A DNA stretch of 64,000 nucleotides from Acidobacteriota bacterium (lineage in GTDB: Bacteria; Acidobacteriota; Terriglobia; Terriglobales; Acidobacteriaceae): the NCBI GenBank assembly GCA_013289685.1, contig JABCZL010000005.1, forward strand, positions 62,001-126,000. The letters run 5' to 3'. A program made the position numbers and the translations under genes. The notes under the pieces are model-generated. The model searched no databases and had not been told where the DNA came from. It worked only from the letters and a program-made list of their open reading frames with translations. Shown piece by piece: positions 28,782 to 36,715 of the stretch (the first letter of the stretch is position 1; each line of letters opens with the position of its first letter).

Positions 28782-29882
28782 TTGCCGCAACCCACAAAAA
28801 AGCGAGTACTGCTGGTCGACGCCGCCGTGGTTATTCGCAAGGCACTGTCGCTGGCCATCGCTCAAGACCCGGACCTGGAGGTTGCCGGCACTGCGGTCAA
28901 CGGGCGGGTCGCACTGGCGAAATTCCCCTCCCTCAAGCCGGACATCGTCCTGCTCGATTTCGAAATGCCCGAGATGGACGGGCTGGAAACCGTCCGTGAG
29001 CTGCGCAAAATCGACACCCGCGTTCCCATCATCATGTTCAGCAGCCTGACCGAGCGCGGAGCGTCCGTCACACTGGAAGCTCTATCTCTCGGCGCTACCG
29101 ATTACGTCACCAAGCCGAGCAATGTCGACATGACGGCCACGCTCGCGGCCATCTCGCGCGAGCTCATCCCTAAGATTCGGGCTCTTTGCCGTCTGCCCGA
29201 AGCGCCCGCCAGTCTCGCCCCGGTGACAAGACTCAGCGCGCACGCCCCGCCGATCCCCATCCTTCATCGGCCACGAGTTCTATCCCCGGTGCAGGTAGTT
29301 GCGATCGGAGTCTCCACCGGTGGTCCCGACGCACTGGCCCGGCTTCTGCCGTCTTTGCCGGCCACCTTTCCCGTGCCCATTGTCATCGCGCAGCATATGC
29401 CGGCCATCTTCACTTCTCTGCTGGCGGCACGGCTGTCGGCGAAATCAGCGTTGCCGGTGCGGGAGTGCGTCTCTGGTCAGCCGCTGACGCCCGGTTGCGT
29501 CATCATTGCGCCAGGAGACTTCCACATGGTGATCAGCGAGGAGGACGGACGCGTTATCCTCAAGACCCATCAGGGGCCGAAAGAAAATTTCTGCCGCCCG
29601 TCGGTGGATGTGCTCTTCCACTCGATCGCCCGAGTGTTTGCAGCCCGGTCGCTGGCGGTGGTTCTCACCGGTATGGGGCAGGATGGGCTCAAGGGATGCG
29701 AAACGCTGCACAGTTTAGGAGCTCGCATCTACGTGCAGGATGAAGCCAGCAGCGTGGTTTGGGGCATGCCTGGATTCGTCGCCCGGAGCGGTCTGGCCGA
29801 TAAAACTCTGCCGCTCGATCAAATGGGCGCTGAGATCGTTCGCGCCACCACCGTGCAAATCGCAGCGCGAACCCAATTCTGA
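28782..29882 (+). CDS. cheB: Protein-glutamate methylesterase CheB
   Basis: 366 residues from a TTG at 28782, placed 11 nt after AAAAGGAG; no ATG gives a full receiver domain. CheB removes methyl groups from receptors. The receiver keeps phospho-acceptor Asp59 (DIVLLDFEMPEMDG) and Lys (YVTKPS), but the acidic pair that normally reads Asp-Asp is Asp13-Ala14 (VLLVDAAVVIRKAL), so Mg2+ binding may be weakened. The esterase domain has the nucleophile Ser in AIGVSTGGPDALARLLPSLP, His in VIAQHMP and Asp in GMGQDG. The partner cheR is not in the window. Confidence 0.92.
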   Translation: MPQPTKKRVLLVDAAVVIRKALSLAIAQDPDLEVAGTAVNGRVALAKFPSLKPDIVLLDFEMPEMDGLETVRELRKIDTRVPIIMFSSLTERGASVTLEALSLGATDYVTKPSNVDMTATLAAISRELIPKIRALCRLPEAPASLAPVTRLSAHAPPIPILHRPRVLSPVQVVAIGVSTGGPDALARLLPSLPATFPVPIVIAQHMPAIFTSLLAARLSAKSALPVRECVSGQPLTPGCVIIAPGDFHMVISEEDGRVILKTHQGPKENFCRPSVDVLFHSIARVFAARSLAVVLTGMGQDGLKGCETLHSLGARIYVQDEASSVVWGMPGFVARSGLADKTLPLDQMGAEIVRATTVQIAARTQF

Positions 29883-29906
29883 GATCCAGCTTCCCCGGTC
29901 CCCGAA

Positions 29907-32711
29907 TCAACCCTTCGTCAGACTATTGAGGTAGCGGTTGTTGTAGAACGTGGTCGTCTTCTGCACGAACTCGAGAATCTTGAACATCCGCTCGCGGCCT
30001 TCCCGGTTCATCTCCCGGAACTGAATGGCAACGCCCGACCCGGGATCGAGTCTCACCACCACACCTTCCGCCGACAAACTGCCATCATCCATCGAGAATC
30101 CCAGCTTGATCTTGCTGCCCGGCGCCAGAATGGTGCTGGTTTCGACAAAGCAGCCGCCCAGGCTCACGTCGGTAACGTTGGCGAACATGGGAGCCGCGCC
30201 CACCTCGGTTTGCATTTCGATCGTAACCCGGCACTTCATACGCGGGTGGGAGCGCCGGTCCTTGTAGGAAAGCTCCTTCTGCTTTTCCAGGTACATGCGG
30301 CGGTCGGCTTCGGCCAGAAGTTGTTCCGCATCGTTGCCGTCTTCCGGGTACATCGCGCGTCCGACGCTGAGCGACAGGATATCTTCTCCACAGACTTCGC
30401 TTCCGGCTTGCCGGGCCAGGGCCCGCATCTGCTCGGCCTTCTTGCCGGCCGCGTCGACTGTCAGGCCTGGAGCCATCACCACGAATTCGTCGCCGCCCAT
30501 GCGCGCCACATAGTCGTATTCGCGGCTGCTGTCTTTGAGCGCCTGGGCAAACAGGCGTAACACACGATTGCCCTCGAGATGTCCGAAGCGGTCGTTGATC
30601 TGTTTGAACCCGTCCATGTCAGACACCATGACGGTGAGCGACGAGTTATCGCGCTTGCAGCGTGCCAGTTCCCGGTCGAGTTGCAGGAAAAGCGAGCGGG
30701 CGTTGGGCAGTCCCGTGAGGTAGTCGGTGATCGCCGAATTTTCCGCCTGCTGGTATTTGAGGGCGTTCTCGATCGACAGCGCCATCTTGCCGCTGACCGC
30801 GAGCAAAATGCGCAGGTGATCGGTGGTGAAGGCGTCGCGTTCGCCGCGGTAGAGCGCCAGAACCCCGATCACACCGGACACGCCCTCCAGCGGCACCGCC
30901 AGCGCCGAGCGTAGTGTGCTGAACTTCGAAGGATCGTTCAAGTATCCCGGTTCCACCGACGGGTTGCCGTTGATAATCGGTTTCCGGTTATGCGCCACCC
31001 AGCCCGAGAGCCCCTGCCCGTTTGGAATACGCAAGGAAGAAAACAGCCGATAATTGTCGCCGTTCACATACTCCGGGACAAGTTCGTCGTCACGCTTGAT
31101 GTAAATGGCGATGGCATCGTAAGGCACCATCGGCTTCAGCTTTACGGAGAACACCGAAAGCGTTTCGGTCAGACTGAGCGAAGCGCCCAGATCCTGGCTC
31201 AGTTCGAACAACGATTGCGCCTCCTGCCGGGCCGCTGCGATGGAAGACAGGAACGTGTTTTCCCGTCCTGCGTAGTCCTGCGCCGTCGCGTTCTCGAAAC
31301 CGGCTGCCGGTTCCAGCCCACGCTCGATCTTGATGGCAGTGGAAAGCGGACCGGTGGGGTCCTGTGCCGACTTGGCCACGGCGAGCCGTTCCAGATACTG
31401 GTAGCGCTTCTGCAGAATATCGACGACCTTTGGATCAAACGACTTGCCCGACTCGGCCGCGAGCTTCTGTATTACTTCGCGCATGGGCAGCGCTCGCCGG
31501 TACTGGCGATCCGATGCCAGGGCATCGAGATAGTCGACAGCCGAAAGGATGCGCGCTCCAATGGGAATTTCCGCGCCCTTCAAGCCCAGCGGGTAGCCGG
31601 AACCGTCCCACTTTTCGTGGTGGGCGCGCACGATCGGCACGACGGGATAGGGGAATCGCACGCGTTCCAGAATCTCGGCGCCGACCAGGGTATGAATCTT
31701 CATCTTCTCAAATTCTTCCGGGGTGAGGCGGCCGGGCTTCGAGATGATGTGCTCCGGCACTGCAAGTTTGCCGATGTCGTGCAGCAGCGCCGCGGCGTGC
31801 AGAGCTTCCAACTCCGGCCCACTCACGCCCAGTTCTTTCGCCACTTCAATGGCATAAACCCGCACCCGCTGCAGGTGCTCGTGCGTGGTATGGTCCTTGG
31901 CTTCAATGGCAAGAGCCAGGGCCTCGATGGTGCGAAGGTGCAGGTTCGCCATTTCCTCGACGTGGCGTTTCTCGTCCTCCAGTTTGCCGAGGTACAGGCG
32001 ATACGACCGGTAAATAACGTATACCGCCGGCACCATGAGCAACGACGTCTCCCAGTTGAAAGTCTGGTTGAGCCACGCAATCCCGCCGGCGATCCCTGCT
32101 CCCACCAGGTAGTAAGGGAACGACCAGAAATAACAATCCACCAGAATCCGCGTAAGGGGCCGGCGCTCGGTCAGCGAAATGACCGCCGCGATCGAACCCG
32201 CGTTGGCGATGAAGTAAACCGTCGCCGCCACTCCCAGCAGAACCGGCCGGCTGCCCACCACGAGATTCGCTAGCGGATGGTGATAGACCTCGTATGCCAG
32301 CGCCGTCGAAACCGACCCCGCGCAGACATTGAATGTCAACTGCAGCGCCTTAGGACGTTCCGGATACAGGCACTGCGCCATCATGGAGACCGCGCCGAGA
32401 ATCAGCGTTTCGGTGAAGCTGAGTTCCAGAACGCCGATCAGGATGAACAGAAAATTCACCGACAGCGTGCCCGTGATGCCTGGCAGATTTACTTTGAGCC
32501 GGGAGGCCAGAATGGCGATGCCCAGATAGCAGATGAATTCCGCAATGTTCTTACTGCTCTGGTGGATGCCGCCATAGATCAGCGTGCCCAACCCGGCAGT
32601 CACAATCAGCGTGATGAACGCCTTGGCGGGGAAGGACATACCTCTCCACGAATGCGAGTGGGAAGGCAGACCTGTGGCAACGCTGGTAGCACCAGTCATA
32701 TGCGTAAGCAC
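29907..32711 (-). CDS. Membrane HD-GYP / GAF / GGDEF / PilZ cyclic-di-GMP protein
   Basis: 934 residues, unusually complete. About residues 30-240: seven or eight membrane helices. Residues 270-435: HD-GYP phosphodiesterase, with HD in LLHDIGKLAVPEHI and HHEKWDGSGYP. Residues about 490-650: GAF. Residues 660-815: GGDEF, with the intact active-site motif RMGGDEFVVMAPG (G739-F743). Residues 817-915: PilZ, with the RxxxR motif (R820-R824) and DVSLGG. One chain therefore could make, break and sense c-di-GMP. Later starts at 32699 or 32639 are possible. It faces cheB, convergent, suggesting shared motility control. Confidence 0.9.
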   Translation of the reverse strand: MLTHMTGATSVATGLPSHSHSWRGMSFPAKAFITLIVTAGLGTLIYGGIHQSSKNIAEFICYLGIAILASRLKVNLPGITGTLSVNFLFILIGVLELSFTETLILGAVSMMAQCLYPERPKALQLTFNVCAGSVSTALAYEVYHHPLANLVVGSRPVLLGVAATVYFIANAGSIAAVISLTERRPLTRILVDCYFWSFPYYLVGAGIAGGIAWLNQTFNWETSLLMVPAVYVIYRSYRLYLGKLEDEKRHVEEMANLHLRTIEALALAIEAKDHTTHEHLQRVRVYAIEVAKELGVSGPELEALHAAALLHDIGKLAVPEHIISKPGRLTPEEFEKMKIHTLVGAEILERVRFPYPVVPIVRAHHEKWDGSGYPLGLKGAEIPIGARILSAVDYLDALASDRQYRRALPMREVIQKLAAESGKSFDPKVVDILQKRYQYLERLAVAKSAQDPTGPLSTAIKIERGLEPAAGFENATAQDYAGRENTFLSSIAAARQEAQSLFELSQDLGASLSLTETLSVFSVKLKPMVPYDAIAIYIKRDDELVPEYVNGDNYRLFSSLRIPNGQGLSGWVAHNRKPIINGNPSVEPGYLNDPSKFSTLRSALAVPLEGVSGVIGVLALYRGERDAFTTDHLRILLAVSGKMALSIENALKYQQAENSAITDYLTGLPNARSLFLQLDRELARCKRDNSSLTVMVSDMDGFKQINDRFGHLEGNRVLRLFAQALKDSSREYDYVARMGGDEFVVMAPGLTVDAAGKKAEQMRALARQAGSEVCGEDILSLSVGRAMYPEDGNDAEQLLAEADRRMYLEKQKELSYKDRRSHPRMKCRVTIEMQTEVGAAPMFANVTDVSLGGCFVETSTILAPGSKIKLGFSMDDGSLSAEGVVVRLDPGSGVAIQFREMNREGRERMFKILEFVQKTTTFYNNRYLNSLTKG

Positions 32712-32903
32712 ACTGCGGCCGGGAAGGATACCCAGCTATCTATGAATACCAGCTAACGCTTTTAGAAACAATGATTTGGGGGATTTCCTGGAAACTTCAG
32801 TAACTTACATTGGTTACAAAGAGGTGATTACTCTGGGACCAAAAAAGCAGCCGGCCCGTCCCTAAATCCAACAGCCAATTAGTCTTCCCTGCCCACGAAC
32901 TAC

Positions 32904-33452
32904 TCATACCGAGTGCGACACATCTTCTTCGGCTACGTCGTGATCTGTGCTGTTTGTGCCCGGCGCTCCGGTTGAAGACTTACCGCGCCGCATGGCGACA
33001 ATCCCGGTCCGCACCATCTCCAGCACTCCGTAAGGACGGAGGACCTCGAGCAGACCATCGATCTTGTCTTCCGCCCCGGTGATTTCAATCGTCAGAGACT
33101 CCGGAGCAACGTCTACGACACGCGCACGGAACACGCCAGCCAGTTCCAGCACATGCGAACGCGCCTCGTGTGTGGCCGCGACTTTGATCATCGCCAAGTC
33201 ACGCACGATCGCAGGCTGGTTGGTGATGTTCTCCACCAGCAGCACATTCAACAGCTTATAAAGATTGGCCTCGATGCGCTTGGCTTGATCGACGTCCGCA
33301 TCCACCGTGATCGTCATCCGCGAGACTTCCGGCTTTTCCGTGCGGCCCACTGTCAGCGAGTCAATATTGAAAGCGCGCCGGCGAAATAACGAGGCCACGC
33401 GCGTCAGCACGCCCGGTTTGTTTTCAACGTACACCACGTATGTGTTCAGCAT
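32904..33452 (-). CDS. ilvH: Acetolactate synthase small (regulatory) subunit
   Basis: 182 residues. It carries the N-terminal ACT domain (MLNTYVVYVENKPGVLTRVASLFRRRAFNIDSLTVGRTE) that gives valine feedback control, and the C-terminal ALS small-subunit domain (IVDVAPESLTIEITGAEDKIDGLLEVLRPYGVLEMVRTGIVAMRRG). It is 40 nt downstream of ilvB, the usual order, and is covered by the same attenuated transcript. Confidence 0.95.
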   Translation of the reverse strand: MLNTYVVYVENKPGVLTRVASLFRRRAFNIDSLTVGRTEKPEVSRMTITVDADVDQAKRIEANLYKLLNVLLVENITNQPAIVRDLAMIKVAATHEARSHVLELAGVFRARVVDVAPESLTIEITGAEDKIDGLLEVLRPYGVLEMVRTGIVAMRRGKSSTGAPGTNSTDHDVAEEDVSHSV

Positions 33453-33492
33453 GGTTTCTCTATCCGTCGTCTCTACTCATCTTCATCTTTAC

Positions 33493-35247
33493 CTATTCGT
33501 CCTCGGCGGTCTCCACAATCTTGCTGGGACGCCGGATCATCTCGTGCAACGACGCCCCCGCCGCCACCATCGGATACACCGTGTCCTCTTGTTCCACCCG
33601 GAAGTTGATGAGCACTGGCCCATCATGCTCCTTCGCCGCCCGCACTGCGGGGACCGCCTGCGAGCGTTCCGTGACCGTCATACTGCGAATACCATAGGCC
33701 TCGCCCAACTTGGCGAAATCCGGGTTCAGCAGCGGCGTCGCCGCATAGTTGCGCTCGTAAAAGAATTCCTGCCACTGCCGCACCATGCCCAGAAAGCCGT
33801 TATTGATGATGGCGATGTTTACCTTCAATTTCTCCTGCACAATAGTCGCCAGTTCGCACAGAGTCATCTGAAAGCCCCCATCGCCGCACACCACCCACAC
33901 ATCCGCTTCCGGTCGCGCGACCTTGGCCCCGATCGCCGCGGGCAAGGCGAAGCCCATCGTACCCAAGCCTCCCGAAGTGATCAGACTGCGCGCCTTCTCG
34001 TGCTTGTAGTATTGCGCTTCCCACATCTGATGCTGGCCCACGTCGGTCACCACTACAGTGTCGCCGTCGCGAGTCTCGCGCCACAGATCGTTGATCACAT
34101 GGGCCGCATAGAGATGTCCGCTGTCCGGCAGGTTCTGGATGTCGCGCACCGCGGCATCGCCCTTCAGCTTGTCGATGGAGTCAAGCCACTCGCTGCGGTC
34201 AATCGACTCAACCTTCGGCAGCAGTTCGTGCAGCACTTCCCGCAGGTCGCCGACCAGCGGCACATCCACTTTGACGTTCTTATTGATCTCCGCCGGATCA
34301 ATTTCAATGTGAATCTTCTTCGCATTCGATGCGTAGGTCTTCAGGTTTCCAGTCACGCGGTCGTCGAAGCGCATGCCGAAAGCCAGCAGCAGGTCGGCTT
34401 CCTGAATTGTGTGATTCACCCACGCTTCGCCGTGCATGCCCATCATTCCCAGGTTCAATGGATGACCCGCAGGAAACGCACCGATGCCGAGCAGCGTGAG
34501 CGCTACAGGAATACCCGTGCGCTCCGCGAATTCGCGCACTTCCGCCATGGCTCCGGAAATGATGATGCCATGCCCCGCCAGGATCACTGGGCGCTTGGCG
34601 TTATGAATCAAATCCAGCGCCTGCTCATACTCCTTCGGCTCCGGCGACAAGTCCGGTCGATATCCGGGCAGTTGCGGCTTGGCCGCTTCCCAGTCGAATT
34701 CGCAAGTCGATTGCTGCGCGTCCTTCGTGATGTCGATCAGCACCGGCCCCGGCCGCCCCGAGCGCGCCACGTAGAAAGCTTCGCGAACCGTTCGCGCCAC
34801 TTCGCTCGCGTGGGTCACCAGATAGTTGTGCTTGGTGATGGGCAGCGTAACGCCGGTAATATCCGTTTCCTGAAACGCATCCGAGCCGATCAGCTTGCTT
34901 CCTACTTGCCCCGTAATACACACGATGGGCGACGAATCCAGCATGGCCGTCGCAATTCCCGTGACCATGTTCGTCGCGCCCGGGCCAGAAGTCGCCACCG
35001 CGACTCCCACCTGCCCGCTGGCGCGGGCATAGCCGTCCGCCATGTGGGTCGCGCCTTGCTCGTGACGCACCAGAATGTGATGGATCTTGCTGCCCTTGAG
35101 CGCGTCGTAGGCGGGCAGAATGGCGCCTCCCGGATAACCGAAAACTGTTTTGACGCCTTCGCGCTCCAGGCATTCCCACAGAATGCTGGCGCCGGTCATG
35201 CTTTTTGCGGTCATGCTTTTTGCGGTTAACGGCGTGTTGTCTTTCAT
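33493..35247 (-). CDS. ilvB: Acetolactate synthase large (catalytic) subunit
   Basis: 584 residues. It condenses two pyruvates, or pyruvate and 2-ketobutyrate, using thiamine diphosphate, the first step to valine, leucine and isoleucine. Motifs: FGYPGGAILPAYDAL, the catalytic Glu region HEQGATHMADGYARASG, and the ThDP/Mg2+ site GDGGFQMTLCELATIVQEKLKVNIAIINNG. The ATG at 35247 follows AGGAAGGG and is preferred, although the next codons hold a tandem 15-bp duplication giving TAKSM twice, with in-frame ATGs. A leader peptide and attenuator precede it. Confidence 0.96.
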   Translation of the reverse strand: MKDNTPLTAKSMTAKSMTGASILWECLEREGVKTVFGYPGGAILPAYDALKGSKIHHILVRHEQGATHMADGYARASGQVGVAVATSGPGATNMVTGIATAMLDSSPIVCITGQVGSKLIGSDAFQETDITGVTLPITKHNYLVTHASEVARTVREAFYVARSGRPGPVLIDITKDAQQSTCEFDWEAAKPQLPGYRPDLSPEPKEYEQALDLIHNAKRPVILAGHGIIISGAMAEVREFAERTGIPVALTLLGIGAFPAGHPLNLGMMGMHGEAWVNHTIQEADLLLAFGMRFDDRVTGNLKTYASNAKKIHIEIDPAEINKNVKVDVPLVGDLREVLHELLPKVESIDRSEWLDSIDKLKGDAAVRDIQNLPDSGHLYAAHVINDLWRETRDGDTVVVTDVGQHQMWEAQYYKHEKARSLITSGGLGTMGFALPAAIGAKVARPEADVWVVCGDGGFQMTLCELATIVQEKLKVNIAIINNGFLGMVRQWQEFFYERNYAATPLLNPDFAKLGEAYGIRSMTVTERSQAVPAVRAAKEHDGPVLINFRVEQEDTVYPMVAAGASLHEMIRRPSKIVETAEDE

Positions 35248-35280
35248 ACGACCCTTCCTACCTATGCAGCCTGCGTTCCT

Positions 35281-35318
35281 AAAAAAGCAAAACCCACCAG
35301 GCCAGCGTTTCTGGCGGG
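35281..35318 (-). terminator. ilv attenuator (intrinsic terminator hairpin)
   Basis: On the minus strand, CCCGCCAG pairs with CTGGTGGG (8 bp, one G-T) across a 10-nt loop, followed by TTTTGCTTTTTT. It lies 34 nt past the leader-peptide stop and 34 nt before the ilvB start, the layout of a transcription attenuator. Confidence 0.75.
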
Positions 35319-35352
35319 GCGGGATTCGGGAGCCTTTAAGATTTACTTTTTC

Positions 35353-35445
35353 TCAGCTCGCTGTATCCCTCCGCACCGCGATGGGAACGAATACTCGTAC
35401 CCCGCGGACGACGACAGTAATTCGATGTAGAAGGCCGCTATTCAT
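35353..35445 (-). CDS. Branched-chain leader peptide of ilvBH (attenuation)
   Basis: A 30-codon ORF (ATG at 35445, TGA at 35353) upstream of ilvB. Eleven of its 30 residues are Leu, Ile or Val: Leu-Leu at 5-6, Ile9, Val-Val-Val at 11-13, Val16, Val18, Val20, Ile22 and Val24. Those codons are where a ribosome would stall when charged branched-chain tRNA is scarce. It is followed by the terminator hairpin at 35281-35318. Composition, place and hairpin agree with ribosome-mediated attenuation, as in enterobacterial ilv operons. I infer function; the ribosome site upstream is weak. Confidence 0.75.
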   Translation of the reverse strand: MNSGLLHRITVVVRGVRVFVPIAVRRDTAS

Positions 35446-35468
35446 AGCTGTTTCAAGGCGTGCACAGA

Positions 35469-35497
35469 ATGGTACCGAAGCCGGAGGCTCGCCGCAA
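35469..35497 (-). promoter_or_regulatory. Possible sigma70-type promoter for the ilv leader
   Basis: On the minus strand, TTGCGG and TACCAT are separated by 17 nt, and the expected start lies about 20 nt before the leader ATG. Only three or four positions in each hexamer fit the consensus, so this is a candidate. Confidence 0.4.
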
Positions 35498-35530
35498 GTG
35501 GAAAGTCCGGTCGGTCTCAGACGAGTGGCG

Positions 35531-35911
35531 CTAGTTAGCCGGCAGCGCTTTCAGCGGTCGCTCCGTTTGCCAAAGCTCGTACAGGTAGCCGTCGGGGCCG
35601 CGAAAGTAAGTCCAGGCCTCGGATTCGCCGCCCTCGACATCAGTGACGAACTCTATTCCCCGTGACTCCAGTTCCTTCCTGGCCGCGCGCACATCCTCGA
35701 CTTGAAAGGCCAGAACAGGACAAGCATGGAGCGGATAGAAACGACTCTCCGCGCCGAAGACCTCGAACAACTGTCCCGAGGGCACCTCAAACTGAACCAT
35801 CCCCTTACCTTCCTGCACAACAGATAAGCCCAGCACGTCGCCAAAGAAGCGCGCAGTTGATGGCAGGTCGGCAGTTCGCACGCCCACCCACGTGTAGCCG
35901 AGTACCCTCAT
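35531..35911 (-). CDS. Glyoxalase/VOC-family protein
   Basis: 126 residues, one VOC unit: MRVLGYTWVGVRTADLPSTARFFGDVLGLSVVQEG at the start, then VLAFQVEDVRAARKELESRGIEFVTDVEG, and WTYFRGPDGYLYELWQ with the last metal-side Glu. The first metal ligand, often His or Gln, is not obvious (WVGVRTAD). It could be a glyoxalase, dioxygenase or antibiotic-binding protein; the family alone does not tell. It is upstream of the ilv promoter on the same strand. Confidence 0.85.
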   Translation of the reverse strand: MRVLGYTWVGVRTADLPSTARFFGDVLGLSVVQEGKGMVQFEVPSGQLFEVFGAESRFYPLHACPVLAFQVEDVRAARKELESRGIEFVTDVEGGESEAWTYFRGPDGYLYELWQTERPLKALPAN

Positions 35912-35950
35912 CGCGATTACCCTTCTTCTTGCCGCAGCCCCATGTCGCCC

Positions 35951-36715
35951 TCAAAATTCCTTCCGTCTCTGCGATAGCTGGAGAAGTTGCTGGTCAACAT
36001 CCTGGGCGGCCTGCGTCAAGTTTTCGGGCTTGCCCAGATCCCGCCAATAAAATTCGTCGACACGAAATGCAAGGATCTTTTCTCCCTCGCCCGCCAGCCG
36101 CAGATAGGAGTTGATGATCGAAAAGATGCCATCTTCAGCCATCCTCGAAAGAAGCCGCGGAGAAATCACATGCACGCCCGAAAATGCCAGCGCCTTTGTT
36201 TCCCTCGACGGCCGGACAATTTCTGGCTCTTGACCGCTGCCCGCTCGCCGTCCGCAAAGTTGCTGCTGCTCGTCAAACAGCAGGTATCGCGACGTCTCGC
36301 GATCCTGCACTGCCAGCGTCGCCAGCGCCCGATTCTGCTTATGAACTTCCGCCATGCGGCGAAAATCAATCGTGCTCAGCACATCGACGTTGTGCAGAAG
36401 AAACGGCTCGTCCGCGTTGCCCTCAAGAAAAAACCACGACGCCTTCTTCAGCCCTCCGCCAGTATCGAGCAACACGTCCTCACGCGAGATTTCAATCCGC
36501 ATCCCGAAGTTGTCGTTCTTCTTCAGGTAATCGACAACCATGTCGGCAAAGTGATGCACATTGACAATCACTTCGCGAATCCCAAACTCGCGCAACCGTC
36601 GGAGCGTAATCTCCACCAGCGCGTGTCCGTCCACCTCCACCAGCGCTTTAGGCCGATCGTCGGTGAGCGGCCGCAGCCTCGTACCCAGGCCCGCGGCCAG
36701 AATCATCGCCCTCAT
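35951..36715 (-). CDS. Sugar-1-phosphate nucleotidyltransferase, MurU-like
   Basis: 254 residues. The N-terminus MRAMILAAGLGTRLRPLTDDRPKALVEVDGHALVEITLRRLREFG carries the pyrophosphorylase signature (L-A-A-G-x-G-T-R-x-x-P-L-T); the metal Asp is in PFLLHNVDVLSTIDF. Such proteins make NDP-sugars. Its start overlaps the stop of the AmgK-like kinase by 4 nt (ATGA). That pair is the known AmgK-MurU arrangement of cell-wall recycling, in which N-acetylmuramic acid is phosphorylated and then joined to UMP. I infer MurU from that context; a mannose-1-phosphate guanylyltransferase is the alternative. Confidence 0.8.
   Translation of the reverse strand: MRAMILAAGLGTRLRPLTDDRPKALVEVDGHALVEITLRRLREFGIREVIVNVHHFADMVVDYLKKNDNFGMRIEISREDVLLDTGGGLKKASWFFLEGNADEPFLLHNVDVLSTIDFRRMAEVHKQNRALATLAVQDRETSRYLLFDEQQQLCGRRAGSGQEPEIVRPSRETKALAFSGVHVISPRLLSRMAEDGIFSIINSYLRLAGEGEKILAFRVDEFYWRDLGKPENLTQAAQDVDQQLLQLSQRRKEF

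Noticed and set aside
33307-35229. A 640-codon plus-strand ORF opposite ilvH and ilvB
   Set aside because: Same cause: antisense frame of two well-supported genes, with His/Arg-rich, non-protein-like composition.
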